A DNA stretch of 64,000 nt from Actinomycetota bacterium (lineage in GTDB: Bacteria > Actinomycetota > Acidimicrobiia > Acidimicrobiales > JAJPHD01), in assembly GCA_021325455.1 (NCBI GenBank), contig JAJPHD010000017.1:62001-126000 (forward strand), read 5' to 3'. Within the stretch, counting starts at the first letter, position 1. Each line of letters begins with the position of its first letter. Made by a program: the position numbers and the translations under genes. Below are positions 45,112-53,193 of this stretch, piece by piece. The notes beneath the pieces are model-generated. The model was not told the DNA's origin. It did not search any database and saw only the letters and a list, made by a program, of their open reading frames with translations.

Positions 45112-47130
45112 ATGAGCAAGCCGTACACGAGGTTGACGGAGCCCTTGGTCCGAGAGGGGGGGGAGCTGCGGCCGGTGTCGTGGGAAGAGGCGCTGGACCG
45201 GGCGGCCGAGGGGTTGGATCGGGCCCGCCGGCATCCTGCCGGGGCCACCAGCACCTACGGGATGTTCTCCTGCTCCAAGGCCACGAACGAGATGAACTAC
45301 GTGGCTCAGAAGTTCGCCCGGGTGGTGATGGGCTCCAACAACGTCGACTCCTGCAACCGCACCTGACACGCCCCCTCGGTCGCCGGTCTGGCGGCAGTGT
45401 TCGGGGCGGGGGGAGGGACCACCTCCTACAAGGAGGTCGAGGACACCGATCTCATAATCCTCTGGGGCTCCAACGCCCGGGAGACCCACCCGATCTTCTT
45501 CCACCATGTCCTGAAGGCCCTTCACCGCGGCGCCCGCCTCTACGTGGTGGACCCGAGGCGCACATCCTCCGCCCAGTGGGCTGACGCCTGGCTGGGGATA
45601 GACGTGGGGTCCGACATCGCCCTGGCCCACACCCTTGCCCGAGAGATCGTGCACGCTGGCCTGGCCAACCGGCGCTTCGTCGATCACGCCACTACGGGGT
45701 TCGACGACTACCTGGGCCTGATCGAGCCCTGGACCCTGGAGCGGGGAGAGGCCGAGACGGGGGTGCCGGCCGACCTGATCAAGGAGCTGGCCCACGCCTA
45801 CGCCCGGGCGGACCGGGCCGTGCTGTGCTGGACGCTCGGTATCACCGAGCACCACAACGGCACCGACAACGTGCTGGCTCTCATAAACCTGGCCCTGCTC
45901 ACCGGCCACGTGGGCCGCTACGGGTCGGGTCTCTCACCCCTCCGGGGCCAGAACAACGTCCAGGGCGGAGGGGATATGGGCGCCATCCCCAACAAGCTGC
46001 CCGGCTTCCAGGAGATCACCGATCCTGCGGTGCGAGCCAAGTTCGAGACCGCCTGGGGTGTGACGATCCCTCCCGAGCACGGCTGGCACCTGTCCGAGAT
46101 GTTCGAGGCCATGGAGCGGGGCGAGCTCACCACCGCCTACTGCATAGGGGAGAACCCGGCCCAGTCGGAGGCCGACACCATCCGCACCGAGAGGCTGCTC
46201 CAGGGGCTCGACCTGCTGGTGGTGCAAGACATCTTCCTCACCCGCACGGGCCGGCTGGCCGACGTGGTGCTGCCTGCCACTGCGGCTTGGTGCGAGGCCG
46301 AGGGCACGGTCACCTCCTCGGAGCGCCGGGTGCAGAGGGTACGCAAGGCCGTGGATCCGCCCCCCGGCGCCCGGGACGACATCGAGATCATCTACGAGCT
46401 GGCCCGCCGGTTGGGCCACGACTGGGGGGAGCCTTCGGCCGAGGCCGCATGGGACGAGCTGCGCAGCCTCTCGCCGATGCACGCCGGCATGAGCTATGCC
46501 CGCCTGGAGGCGATGGGTGGGATCCCCTGGCCGTGCTGGAGCGAGGACCACCCGGGCGAGCTGTACCTGCACTCCCGGCTGTGGGAGGACCCTCGGCGGG
46601 GCCGGCCCGCACCGTTCTCGATGGTGGAGCACGAGCCGCCGGTGGACGTCCTCGACGAGCGCTTCCCGATCCGCCTCACCACGGGCCGACGCCTGGACTC
46701 CTACAACACCGGTGTGCAGACGGGGGGCTACTCCTCGCCCATGCGCCGGGGCGAGACCATCGACCTCGCCCCCGAGGACGCCCTGCGCTACGGCGTCGGC
46801 CCCGGCGAGAGGGTCCTGGTCAGCTCCCGGCGGGGCCAGGTGGAGGTCCCCGTGCGTGTGGATCCCTCGCTGCGGCCCGGCCTGGCGTTCATGACCCTTC
46901 ACTTCCAGGACGACGTCAGGACGAACTTCCTGACCATCGACGCCACCGATCCCAAGGCGGGCACCGCCGAGTTCAAGGCCACGGCAATCCGGGTGGACAA
47001 GCTCCCGGCCCCGGCCCGAGCTGAGGCAGCTGGGGAGAAGGAGCCCCATGGCACGGCTCCACCCCGTCCCGCCTCCGTCCCGGAACCTGCCGCGGCCGTG
47101 GCTCCCGGGAGGGGTGGCTCATGGACCTGA
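45112..47130 (+). CDS. fdhA: Selenocysteine-containing formate dehydrogenase, molybdenum catalytic subunit
   Basis: A 672-residue molybdopterin oxidoreductase oxidising formate to CO2. TGA at 45364-45366 (residue 85) lies in frame inside SCNRT-U-HAPSVAGL, the exact place of the Sec or Cys that ligates Mo in formate dehydrogenases, followed by the essential His. The frame continues without break through LTGHVGRYGSGLSPLRGQNNVQGGGDMG, FEAMERGELTTAYCIGENPAQSE and the C-terminal VLVSSRRGQVEVPV domain. The usual N-terminal [4Fe-4S] domain is absent; it is encoded at 48981-49970. The protein begins exactly after that domain boundary (YTRLTEPLVREGGELRPVSWEEAL). ATG 45112 chosen; SelB-dependent decoding is required. 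Confidence 0.92.
45364..45403 (+). promoter_or_regulatory. Selenocysteine UGA and bacterial SECIS hairpin
   Basis: Eighteen bases after the TGA, CGCC (45381-45384) pairs with GGCG (45390-45393) around the loop GGTCT. E. coli fdhF has the same GGUCU apical loop at the same 18-base distance from its UGA (known from that system). The loop GU is the SelB contact. Further G-C and G-U pairs extend the stem. Confidence 0.85.
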
Positions 47131-48980
47131 AGCCCGTTGGGGCGCTGGCCACCCGGGCGGAGCAGGAGGCAGTGGATGACCTGCTGGCTTCCTTGGAGGG
47201 GGCAGTCCTGGAGCGGGATGGCGACGGCGTCCATGGTGGGCACGGAGCCCGGGGTGGGCTGGCCGCCGCCTCCAGTCGGCGGCACCTGCTCCTGCCCGTG
47301 CTCCACGCTGTGCAATCCCGGGTGGGCTGGATCAGCGAGGGAGCCCTCGGTTACGTGTGCCGGCGCCTGCACATCCCCCCCGCCGAGGCCTACGGAATGG
47401 CCAGCTTCTACGCCCTCTTCGACCTGGAGCCCAGGCCCCCGGTCGTAGCCCATGTCTGCGACGACATCGCCTGCATGGGCTCTGCACTATCCGCCTCGCT
47501 GGCAGGGTCTCCGCTGCCCGATGGGACGGCCTGGGTCCCGAGCCCCTGCTTGGGCCAGTGCGACCGGGCCCCCGCCGCCTTGGTGCTCCGGGCCGGCCGG
47601 CACCCGATGGAGAGGGCCCTGACGGGGCTGTCCTCGGCCGGCGAGGTGGTGGAGACGTTGGCCTCCGCAGCAGGCTCCGCCGACGGGGTGGCCCCCGCAG
47701 GCCGCAGCCTGCCGCCCTTGGTCCCCCAGCGCGACCAGCCTGGGGCGCCCGAGCTGCTCCTGTTGGAGCGGGTGGGTCGCGTCGACCCCACCAGCCTCGA
47801 CGATTACCGGGCCCATGGGGGTTACCAGGCCCTGCGCCGGGCCTTGGCCCTCGGCCCCGAGGGGGTCATCCGCGAGGTCACCGAGTCCGGGCTCCTGGGC
47901 CGGGGAGGCGCGGCCTTCCCTACCGGGCGCAAGTGGGAGGCGGTGGCCAGGGCTCCCGAGCGCCCCCACTACCTGGTCTGCAATGCGGACGAGTCCGAGC
48001 CGGGCACCTTCAAGGACCGGGTCCTCATGGAGCACGACCCCTTTGCCGTGATCGAGGCCATGACCATCGCCGCCCTGGCCACGGGCTGCGAAAAGGGCTA
48101 TCTCTACGTCCGGGGCGAGTATCCCCTGGCTGCAGCCCGCCTGGAGTCTGCGCTGGAGGAGCTGCGCCGCCACGGGTTCCTGGGCGAGGACATATGGGGG
48201 AGGGGGGCCCGTTTCGATGTCGAGGTGCGCCGGGGCGCCGGCGCCTACATCTGCGGGGAGGAGACCGCCCTGTTCAACTCCCTGGAGGGCTATCGGGGCG
48301 AGCCGCGCAACAAGCCACCCTTCCCGGTGCGGTCGGGCCTGTTCGGCCGGCCCACGGTGGTGAACAACGTGGAGACCCTGGTGAACGTGCTGCCCATCCT
48401 GAGTGGCGGCGCAGCCTGGTACTCGGGCCTGGGCACCCCACAGTCGACAGGGACCCGCCTGCTCTGCCTGTCAGGGGCCGTGGCCCGTCCCGGTCTCTAC
48501 GAGGTTCCCCACGGGATGAGGCTGGGGGACGTGGTGGAGCTGGCCGGAGGGGTGGCGGGTGGCAGGCGACTACGGGCAGTGCTGCTGGGCGGGGCGGCGG
48601 GCGCCTTTGTCGGGCCTTCCGAGCTGGACCTCGAGCTCAGCTTCGAAGGGACCCGGGCGGCCGGTGTGACCCTGGGCTCGGGGGTGGTGATGGTCTTCGA
48701 CGAGACGGCCGACCTCGGGGCCGTCCTGGCCCGGATAGCCCGGTTCTTCCGGGACGAGTCCTGCGGCCAGTGCGTGCCCTGCCGGGTGGGCACGGTGCGC
48801 CAGGAGGAGCTGCTCCAACGGTTGATGGCCGGGCGGTCCCTCGGGTCTCCGGAGGAGGAGCTGCAACTGCTCTCCGAGGTGGCGGCCGTGATGCGGGATG
48901 CCTCCATCTGCGGGCTGGGCCAGACCGCGGCCTCGGCCATCACCTCGGCGTTGGAGCGACGCCTGTGGGAGGCGAACTAG
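47121..48980 (+). CDS. NuoE-NuoF fusion: NAD-reducing diaphorase subunit of the formate dehydrogenase
   Basis: A 619-residue fusion. Residues ~50-190 form a NuoE-type thioredoxin-like domain with [2Fe-2S] ligands Cys113, Cys118, Cys143 and Cys147 (HVCDDIAC and SPCLGQC). From ~210 it is NuoF/HoxF: FMN/NAD-binding GLLGRGGAAFPTGRKW and GAGAYICGEETALFNSLEG, then the N3-type [4Fe-4S] site ESCGQCVPC (Cys548, 551, 554) with Cys597 in SICGLGQ. It passes electrons from the Fe-S subunit to NAD+. ATG overlaps the fdhA end by 10 bases. No complex I genes follow, so this is the formate-dehydrogenase module. Confidence 0.93.
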   Translation: MDLKPVGALATRAEQEAVDDLLASLEGAVLERDGDGVHGGHGARGGLAAASSRRHLLLPVLHAVQSRVGWISEGALGYVCRRLHIPPAEAYGMASFYALFDLEPRPPVVAHVCDDIACMGSALSASLAGSPLPDGTAWVPSPCLGQCDRAPAALVLRAGRHPMERALTGLSSAGEVVETLASAAGSADGVAPAGRSLPPLVPQRDQPGAPELLLLERVGRVDPTSLDDYRAHGGYQALRRALALGPEGVIREVTESGLLGRGGAAFPTGRKWEAVARAPERPHYLVCNADESEPGTFKDRVLMEHDPFAVIEAMTIAALATGCEKGYLYVRGEYPLAAARLESALEELRRHGFLGEDIWGRGARFDVEVRRGAGAYICGEETALFNSLEGYRGEPRNKPPFPVRSGLFGRPTVVNNVETLVNVLPILSGGAAWYSGLGTPQSTGTRLLCLSGAVARPGLYEVPHGMRLGDVVELAGGVAGGRRLRAVLLGGAAGAFVGPSELDLELSFEGTRAAGVTLGSGVVMVFDETADLGAVLARIARFFRDESCGQCVPCRVGTVRQEELLQRLMAGRSLGSPEEELQLLSEVAAVMRDASICGLGQTAASAITSALERRLWEAN

Positions 48981-49970
48981 ATGGCGACCTCGACCGTTCC
49001 CGCCCCGCCCCCCGTCCCGGTCGCCCCGCCCGCCCGCCGGGTCGGGCTGTCCGTGGACGGCCAGGCGGTGAAGGTCCCGGAGGGCTCCACGATCCTCGAC
49101 GCCTGTAGCGCCCTGGGCATCGACACCCCGACGCTGTGCTTCCTTCCGACCCTGACGCCCGTCAATGTCTGCCGGGTGTGCGTGGTGGAGCTGGAGGGCT
49201 CCCGGGCCCTGGTCCCGGCCTGCTCCCGCAAGGTGGAGGAGGGGATGGTGGTGCGCACTGACTCACGCCGGGTGAGGCTGTCGCGCAAGATGGTGCTCGA
49301 GCTGCTCGGCTCCTCGGTGGACATGTCGCTGTCGCCGGAGTTCGCCTCCTACGCGGCTCGCTACGGGGCCGACCCCGGGCGCCACGGGCCTATGGCCCCG
49401 CCGGCCCCGGCGGGCGAGAGGGACCGGGCCCACGCTGGTCACCACCGTCCCTCCCCGCCCGGCACGGCCGCCACGGTGGGCCAGCCGGTGAAGGTCGACA
49501 ATGACCTCTACGTCAGGGACTACGCCCGCTGCATCCTCTGCTACAAGTGCGTCGAGGCTTGCGGGGTGGACGCTCAGAACACCTTTGCCATCGCGGTGGC
49601 CGGCCGGGGCTTCGAGGCCCGCATCGCCACGGAGTTCGACGTGGCGCTTCCTGGATCGGCCTGTGTCTACTGCGGCAACTGCATAGGCGTGTGCCCTACG
49701 GGCGCGCTCATGTTCAAGTCCGAGCACGACATGCGGGAGCGGGGGGAGTGGCACGAGGAACGCCATTCCACCACCGACACGATCTGCCCCTACTGCGGGG
49801 TGGGGTGCACCCTCACCCTGCACGTGCAGGACGGGGACATCGTGAAGGTCACCTCGCCGCTCGAAGGGGACGTCACCAGTGGGCATCTGTGCATCAAGGG
49901 GCGCTTCGGCTGGCAGTTCGTGCAGAACAGGGCTGAAGGGGAAGGACGGGGGGCCCGGGACCCGGACTAG
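48981..49970 (+). CDS. Iron-sulfur subunit carrying the N-terminal domains of a formate dehydrogenase alpha chain
   Basis: A 329-residue protein with, in order: a plant-type [2Fe-2S] ferredoxin domain (PTLCFLPTLTPVNVCRVCVVE ... VPACSRK, in parts), a NuoG-like linker, two [4Fe-4S] motifs (ARCILCYKCVEACGVD and CVYCGNCIGVCPTGAL), then the molybdopterin-oxidoreductase [4Fe-4S] domain ICPYCGVGCTLTLHV ... GHLCIKGRFGWQF. It stops there. In normal FdhA/FdhF proteins the chain would continue into the Mo domain, which here is the separate gene at 45112. It must dock on that subunit to relay electrons to the NuoEF-like protein. It begins directly after the preceding stop. Confidence 0.92.
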   Translation: MATSTVPAPPPVPVAPPARRVGLSVDGQAVKVPEGSTILDACSALGIDTPTLCFLPTLTPVNVCRVCVVELEGSRALVPACSRKVEEGMVVRTDSRRVRLSRKMVLELLGSSVDMSLSPEFASYAARYGADPGRHGPMAPPAPAGERDRAHAGHHRPSPPGTAATVGQPVKVDNDLYVRDYARCILCYKCVEACGVDAQNTFAIAVAGRGFEARIATEFDVALPGSACVYCGNCIGVCPTGALMFKSEHDMRERGEWHEERHSTTDTICPYCGVGCTLTLHVQDGDIVKVTSPLEGDVTSGHLCIKGRFGWQFVQNRAEGEGRGARDPD

Positions 49971-50134
49971 GCCGTTCCTCCGGGGGTGCTCTCCCTCTTC
50001 GCCCGGTTCGGCGGCAGCCCTCCCCCCGGTGGGCGGCGGCAGCCATGGGCTGGGGCGAGAGCCGGATACCCCGGGGGCCGAGGGCGGTGCCGGGGGCCGA
50101 TCGCCGCCTTGAGCCGGGAGCAGCGCGGGAACTG

Positions 50135-50156
50135 TGGTATACCTTACACCAGGAGG
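50135..50156 (+). promoter_or_regulatory. Extended -10 promoter and strong RBS of the ThDP-enzyme gene
   Basis: TG-G-TATACC (50135-50143) reads as an extended -10 element, and AGGAGGT (50150-50156) lies four bases before the ATG at 50161. GGTATACC is also an 8-base palindrome that could be an operator. The preceding ~160 bases after the Fe-S gene show nothing else. Confidence 0.5.
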
Positions 50157-50160
50157 TCCA

Positions 50161-51903
50161 ATGACTGAAACCCTGGCGTCGAGCAAGCAGGAGCGGGCAA
50201 GTGGGGAGGAGCTGGTGTCGGGCGGGCACCTCGTGGCCAAGGCCCTACGTGCCGAGGGGATCGACACGATCTTCACGCTGTGCGGGGGACACATCATCGA
50301 CATTTACGACGGGTGCCTCGACGAGGGCATCAAGATCGTGGACGTGCGCCACGAGCAGGTGGCGGCCCATGCCGCCGACGGGTACGCCCGGCTCACCGGC
50401 CGGCCGGGGTGCGCAGTGGTCACGGCTGGACCGGGCACGACCGACGCCGTGACGGGCGTCGCCAACGCCTGGCGGGCCGAGAGCCCGATGCTCCTCATAG
50501 GTGGCCAGGGGGCCCTCATCCAGCACCGGATGGGGTCGCTGCAGGACCTTCCCCACGTGGAGATGCTCGCCCCCATAACCAAGTTCGCCGCCTCGGTGCC
50601 CGCCACCGAGCGGGTCGCTGACATGGTGGCGATGGCCTTCAGGGAGTGCCTGGCCGGCGCTCCCGGTCCCGCCTTCCTGGAGATACCGAGGGATGTGCTG
50701 GACCGGCGCATTCCGCTGGAGCAGGCCGTCGTCCCTCAGGCCGGGCACTACCGGGCCTCGACCCGCAGCCTGGGGGACCCCGCCGGGATCGAGGAGCTGG
50801 CCCGAATCCTCGCCACCAGCGAGCGGCCTTGCGTCCTCCTCGGTTCCCAGGTCTGGACCTGCCGTGCCGCCGGCGCCGCCGAGGCGCTGTGCCGGGCCTA
50901 CGACATTCCCGCCTACATGAACGGTGCTGCTCGGGGCACCCTGCCTCCGGGGCACCCCTACCAGTTCCAGCTGACCCGGCGCTATGCGTTCGGGCGGGCC
51001 GACGTGATCCTGGTCGTGGGCACGCCCTTCGATTTCCGCATGGGCTACGGCAAGCGCTTGCCGGCCGGGGCCACGGTGGTCCAAGTGGACATGGACTACC
51101 GCACCGTGGGCAAGAACCGGGACGTGAGCCTGGGGCTGGTGGGTGACGTGGGGATGATCATGGCAGCGGTGGCGGACGCCGCCACCGGGTCGGCGGCCTC
51201 AGCTGGTCGGCCGGTGAGCACCTTCTCCGCAGCAGCAGCGAGCAGGCGGGCCTGGCTGGAGGAGCTGAGGACCGAGGAGCAGCGCCTCCTCGAGGAGCGG
51301 CTGCCGAGCCAGCTCTCGGGCGCTACCCCCATCCACCCCCTTCGCCTGGCTCACGAGATCAACGAGTTCCTGACCGAGGACACGGTGTTCATCGGCGACG
51401 GTGGGGACATTGTGACCTCGGCGGGAGGGGTGGTCCAGCCTCGCCGGCCAGGCCACTGGATGGACCCCGGGCCGCTCGGCACGCTGGGCGTGGGGGTTCC
51501 CTTCGCCATGGCCTCCAAGCTGGCCTGGCCTGACCAGGAGGTGGTGGCGCTCTTCGGGGACGGGTCGTTCTCCCTCACGGGCTGGGACTTCCAGACCATG
51601 GTGCGCCAAGGGCTTCCCTTCATCGGGGTGGTGGGCAACAACTCCTACATGAACCAGATCCGCTACGGGCAGATCCAGCGCTACGGGCCGGAGCGGGGCG
51701 AGGTGGGCAACTACCTCGGGGATGTCAGGTACGACCTGTTCGCCAAGATGCTCGATGGCTACGGGGAAGAGGTGCGGGACCCCGAGCAGATCGGCCCGGC
51801 CCTCAGACGGGCCCGGGACTCGGGCCGGCCCGCCCTCATCAACGTCTGGGTTGACCCGGACGCCTTTGCCCCAGGAACCTTGAACCAGACCATGTACAAG
51901 TAG
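50161..51903 (+). CDS. ThDP-dependent 2-hydroxyacyl-CoA lyase/oxalyl-CoA decarboxylase-like enzyme
   Basis: A 580-residue enzyme of the acetolactate synthase superfamily. The catalytic Glu is in VDVRHEQVAAHAADGYARLTG (Glu65), and the ThDP/Mg site is GDGSFSLTGWDFQTMV ... VVGNNSYM near 466-495. The segment SLQDLPHVEMLAPITKF resembles 2-hydroxyacyl-CoA lyases more than the corresponding region of oxalyl-CoA decarboxylase. Such lyases split a 2-hydroxyacyl-CoA into an aldehyde or ketone and formyl-CoA; oxalyl-CoA decarboxylase also makes formyl-CoA. The CoA-transferase next door and the formate dehydrogenase before it support a formyl-CoA product. Plain acetolactate-synthase-like activity cannot be excluded. 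Confidence 0.75.
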   Translation: MTETLASSKQERASGEELVSGGHLVAKALRAEGIDTIFTLCGGHIIDIYDGCLDEGIKIVDVRHEQVAAHAADGYARLTGRPGCAVVTAGPGTTDAVTGVANAWRAESPMLLIGGQGALIQHRMGSLQDLPHVEMLAPITKFAASVPATERVADMVAMAFRECLAGAPGPAFLEIPRDVLDRRIPLEQAVVPQAGHYRASTRSLGDPAGIEELARILATSERPCVLLGSQVWTCRAAGAAEALCRAYDIPAYMNGAARGTLPPGHPYQFQLTRRYAFGRADVILVVGTPFDFRMGYGKRLPAGATVVQVDMDYRTVGKNRDVSLGLVGDVGMIMAAVADAATGSAASAGRPVSTFSAAAASRRAWLEELRTEEQRLLEERLPSQLSGATPIHPLRLAHEINEFLTEDTVFIGDGGDIVTSAGGVVQPRRPGHWMDPGPLGTLGVGVPFAMASKLAWPDQEVVALFGDGSFSLTGWDFQTMVRQGLPFIGVVGNNSYMNQIRYGQIQRYGPERGEVGNYLGDVRYDLFAKMLDGYGEEVRDPEQIGPALRRARDSGRPALINVWVDPDAFAPGTLNQTMYK

Positions 51904-51919
51904 GGAGGAGGACGCCCAC

Positions 51920-53173
51920 GTGAGCATGGACAGCGCTGACGGCCCCAAGGCCCTCTCGGGGGTGACGGTTGTGGACCTCACCCATGTCCAGTCGGGGCCG
52001 GTATGCACCCAGTTCCTGGCCTGGCTGGGTGCCGATGTGATCAAGGTCGAGCCTCCGGGCCGGGGCGACGTGACCAGGGTCCAGCTGCGGGATGTCCCCG
52101 ACGTGGACAGCTTGTACTTCACGATGCTCAACGCCAACAAGCGCAGCCTCACCCTCGACCTGAAGACCGACGGGGGCAAGGAGGTCTTCACGAGGCTGGT
52201 GGCCAGGGCCGATGTGCTGGCCGAGAACTTCGCTCCCGGGGCCCTGGACCGCATGGGGTTCACCTGGGAGAGGCTCCAGGGGATCAACCCCCGTCTCATC
52301 TACGCCTCCATCAAGGGTTTCGGGGAGGGGCGCTTCGCCACCGCCAAGGCCTACGAGACCATCGCCCAGGCCATGGGCGGGGCCATGAGCACCACCGGCT
52401 TCGAGGACGGTCCCCCGACCAGCACGGGCGCTCAGATCGGGGACTCGGGGACCAGCATCCATGCGCTGGCTGCCATCCTGGCCGCCCTCTACCAGCGCAC
52501 CCGCACGGGCAGGGGCCAGCGGGTGGAGGTGGCCATGCGCCACTCGGTCCTGAACCTGTGCCGGGTGAAGCTCCGGGACCACCAGCGCCTCTACCACGGC
52601 CCCCTGGCCGAGTACCCGAACGCCAGCTTCGCCGACTTCGTCCCCCGCTCGGGCAACGCCTCCGGTGGGGGGCAGCCGGGTTCGGCCCTGCGCTGCGCCC
52701 CCGGAGGGCCCAACGACTACATCTACGTGATCATCCAGCCCCAGGTCTGGAAGGCCCTCGCCCACCTCGTGGGCCGCCCCGACCTGGCCGACCATCCCGA
52801 CTACGCCACGCCCGAGGCCCGCCTTCCCCGGCTGGGCGAGGTATGGGACATGATCGAGGCCTGGACCATGACCCGCACCAAGTGGGAGGTGTTCGAAGAG
52901 CTCAATGCCCTCAACGTCCCGTGCGGGCCCATCTTCGACACCAAGGACCTCATGTCGGACCAGTCGCTCGTGGACAACGGCATGATCGTGGAGGTGGACC
53001 ACCCCAAGAGGGGTGCCTACCGGACGGTCGGCTCGCCTCTCCGGCTGTCGGACTCATCTGTCGAGGTCGGTCGGGCTCCGCTGCTCGGGGAGCACAGTGC
53101 CGAGGTGCTGACCGGGCTCTGCGGCTACACCGCCGAAGAGGTGGAGGCGCTCAGCCGGAGAGGTGTGATCTAG
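51920..53173 (+). CDS. frc: Formyl-CoA:oxalate CoA-transferase-like protein (class III)
   Basis: A 417-residue CaiB/BaiF-family transferase that is close to Frc in its details. DGPPTSTGAQIGDSGTSIHAL holds the catalytic Asp175 (Asp169 in Frc), VLNLCRVKLRDHQRL is the Frc helix, and GNASGGGQPG corresponds to the mobile glycine loop that covers the active site. It moves CoA from formyl-CoA to oxalate or another acid, releasing formate. A GGGAGGAGG site precedes the GTG at 51920 (ATG 51926 is an alternative). It is 16 bases after the ThDP gene, so the two are co-expressed. Confidence 0.85.
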   Translation: MSMDSADGPKALSGVTVVDLTHVQSGPVCTQFLAWLGADVIKVEPPGRGDVTRVQLRDVPDVDSLYFTMLNANKRSLTLDLKTDGGKEVFTRLVARADVLAENFAPGALDRMGFTWERLQGINPRLIYASIKGFGEGRFATAKAYETIAQAMGGAMSTTGFEDGPPTSTGAQIGDSGTSIHALAAILAALYQRTRTGRGQRVEVAMRHSVLNLCRVKLRDHQRLYHGPLAEYPNASFADFVPRSGNASGGGQPGSALRCAPGGPNDYIYVIIQPQVWKALAHLVGRPDLADHPDYATPEARLPRLGEVWDMIEAWTMTRTKWEVFEELNALNVPCGPIFDTKDLMSDQSLVDNGMIVEVDHPKRGAYRTVGSPLRLSDSSVEVGRAPLLGEHSAEVLTGLCGYTAEEVEALSRRGVI

Positions 53174-53193
53174 GCTCGCTGCCTCCCAGCGAA

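Noticed and set aside
45364-45366. TGA as a true stop, making fdhA a pseudogene
   Set aside because: Frame is kept, the flanks are conserved formate dehydrogenase sequence, the position is the Sec site and a SECIS-like hairpin follows.
50161-51903. Firm naming as oxalyl-CoA decarboxylase (oxc)
   Set aside because: The frc neighbour invites it, but the active-site region looks more like 2-hydroxyacyl-CoA lyase, so only the broader call is given.
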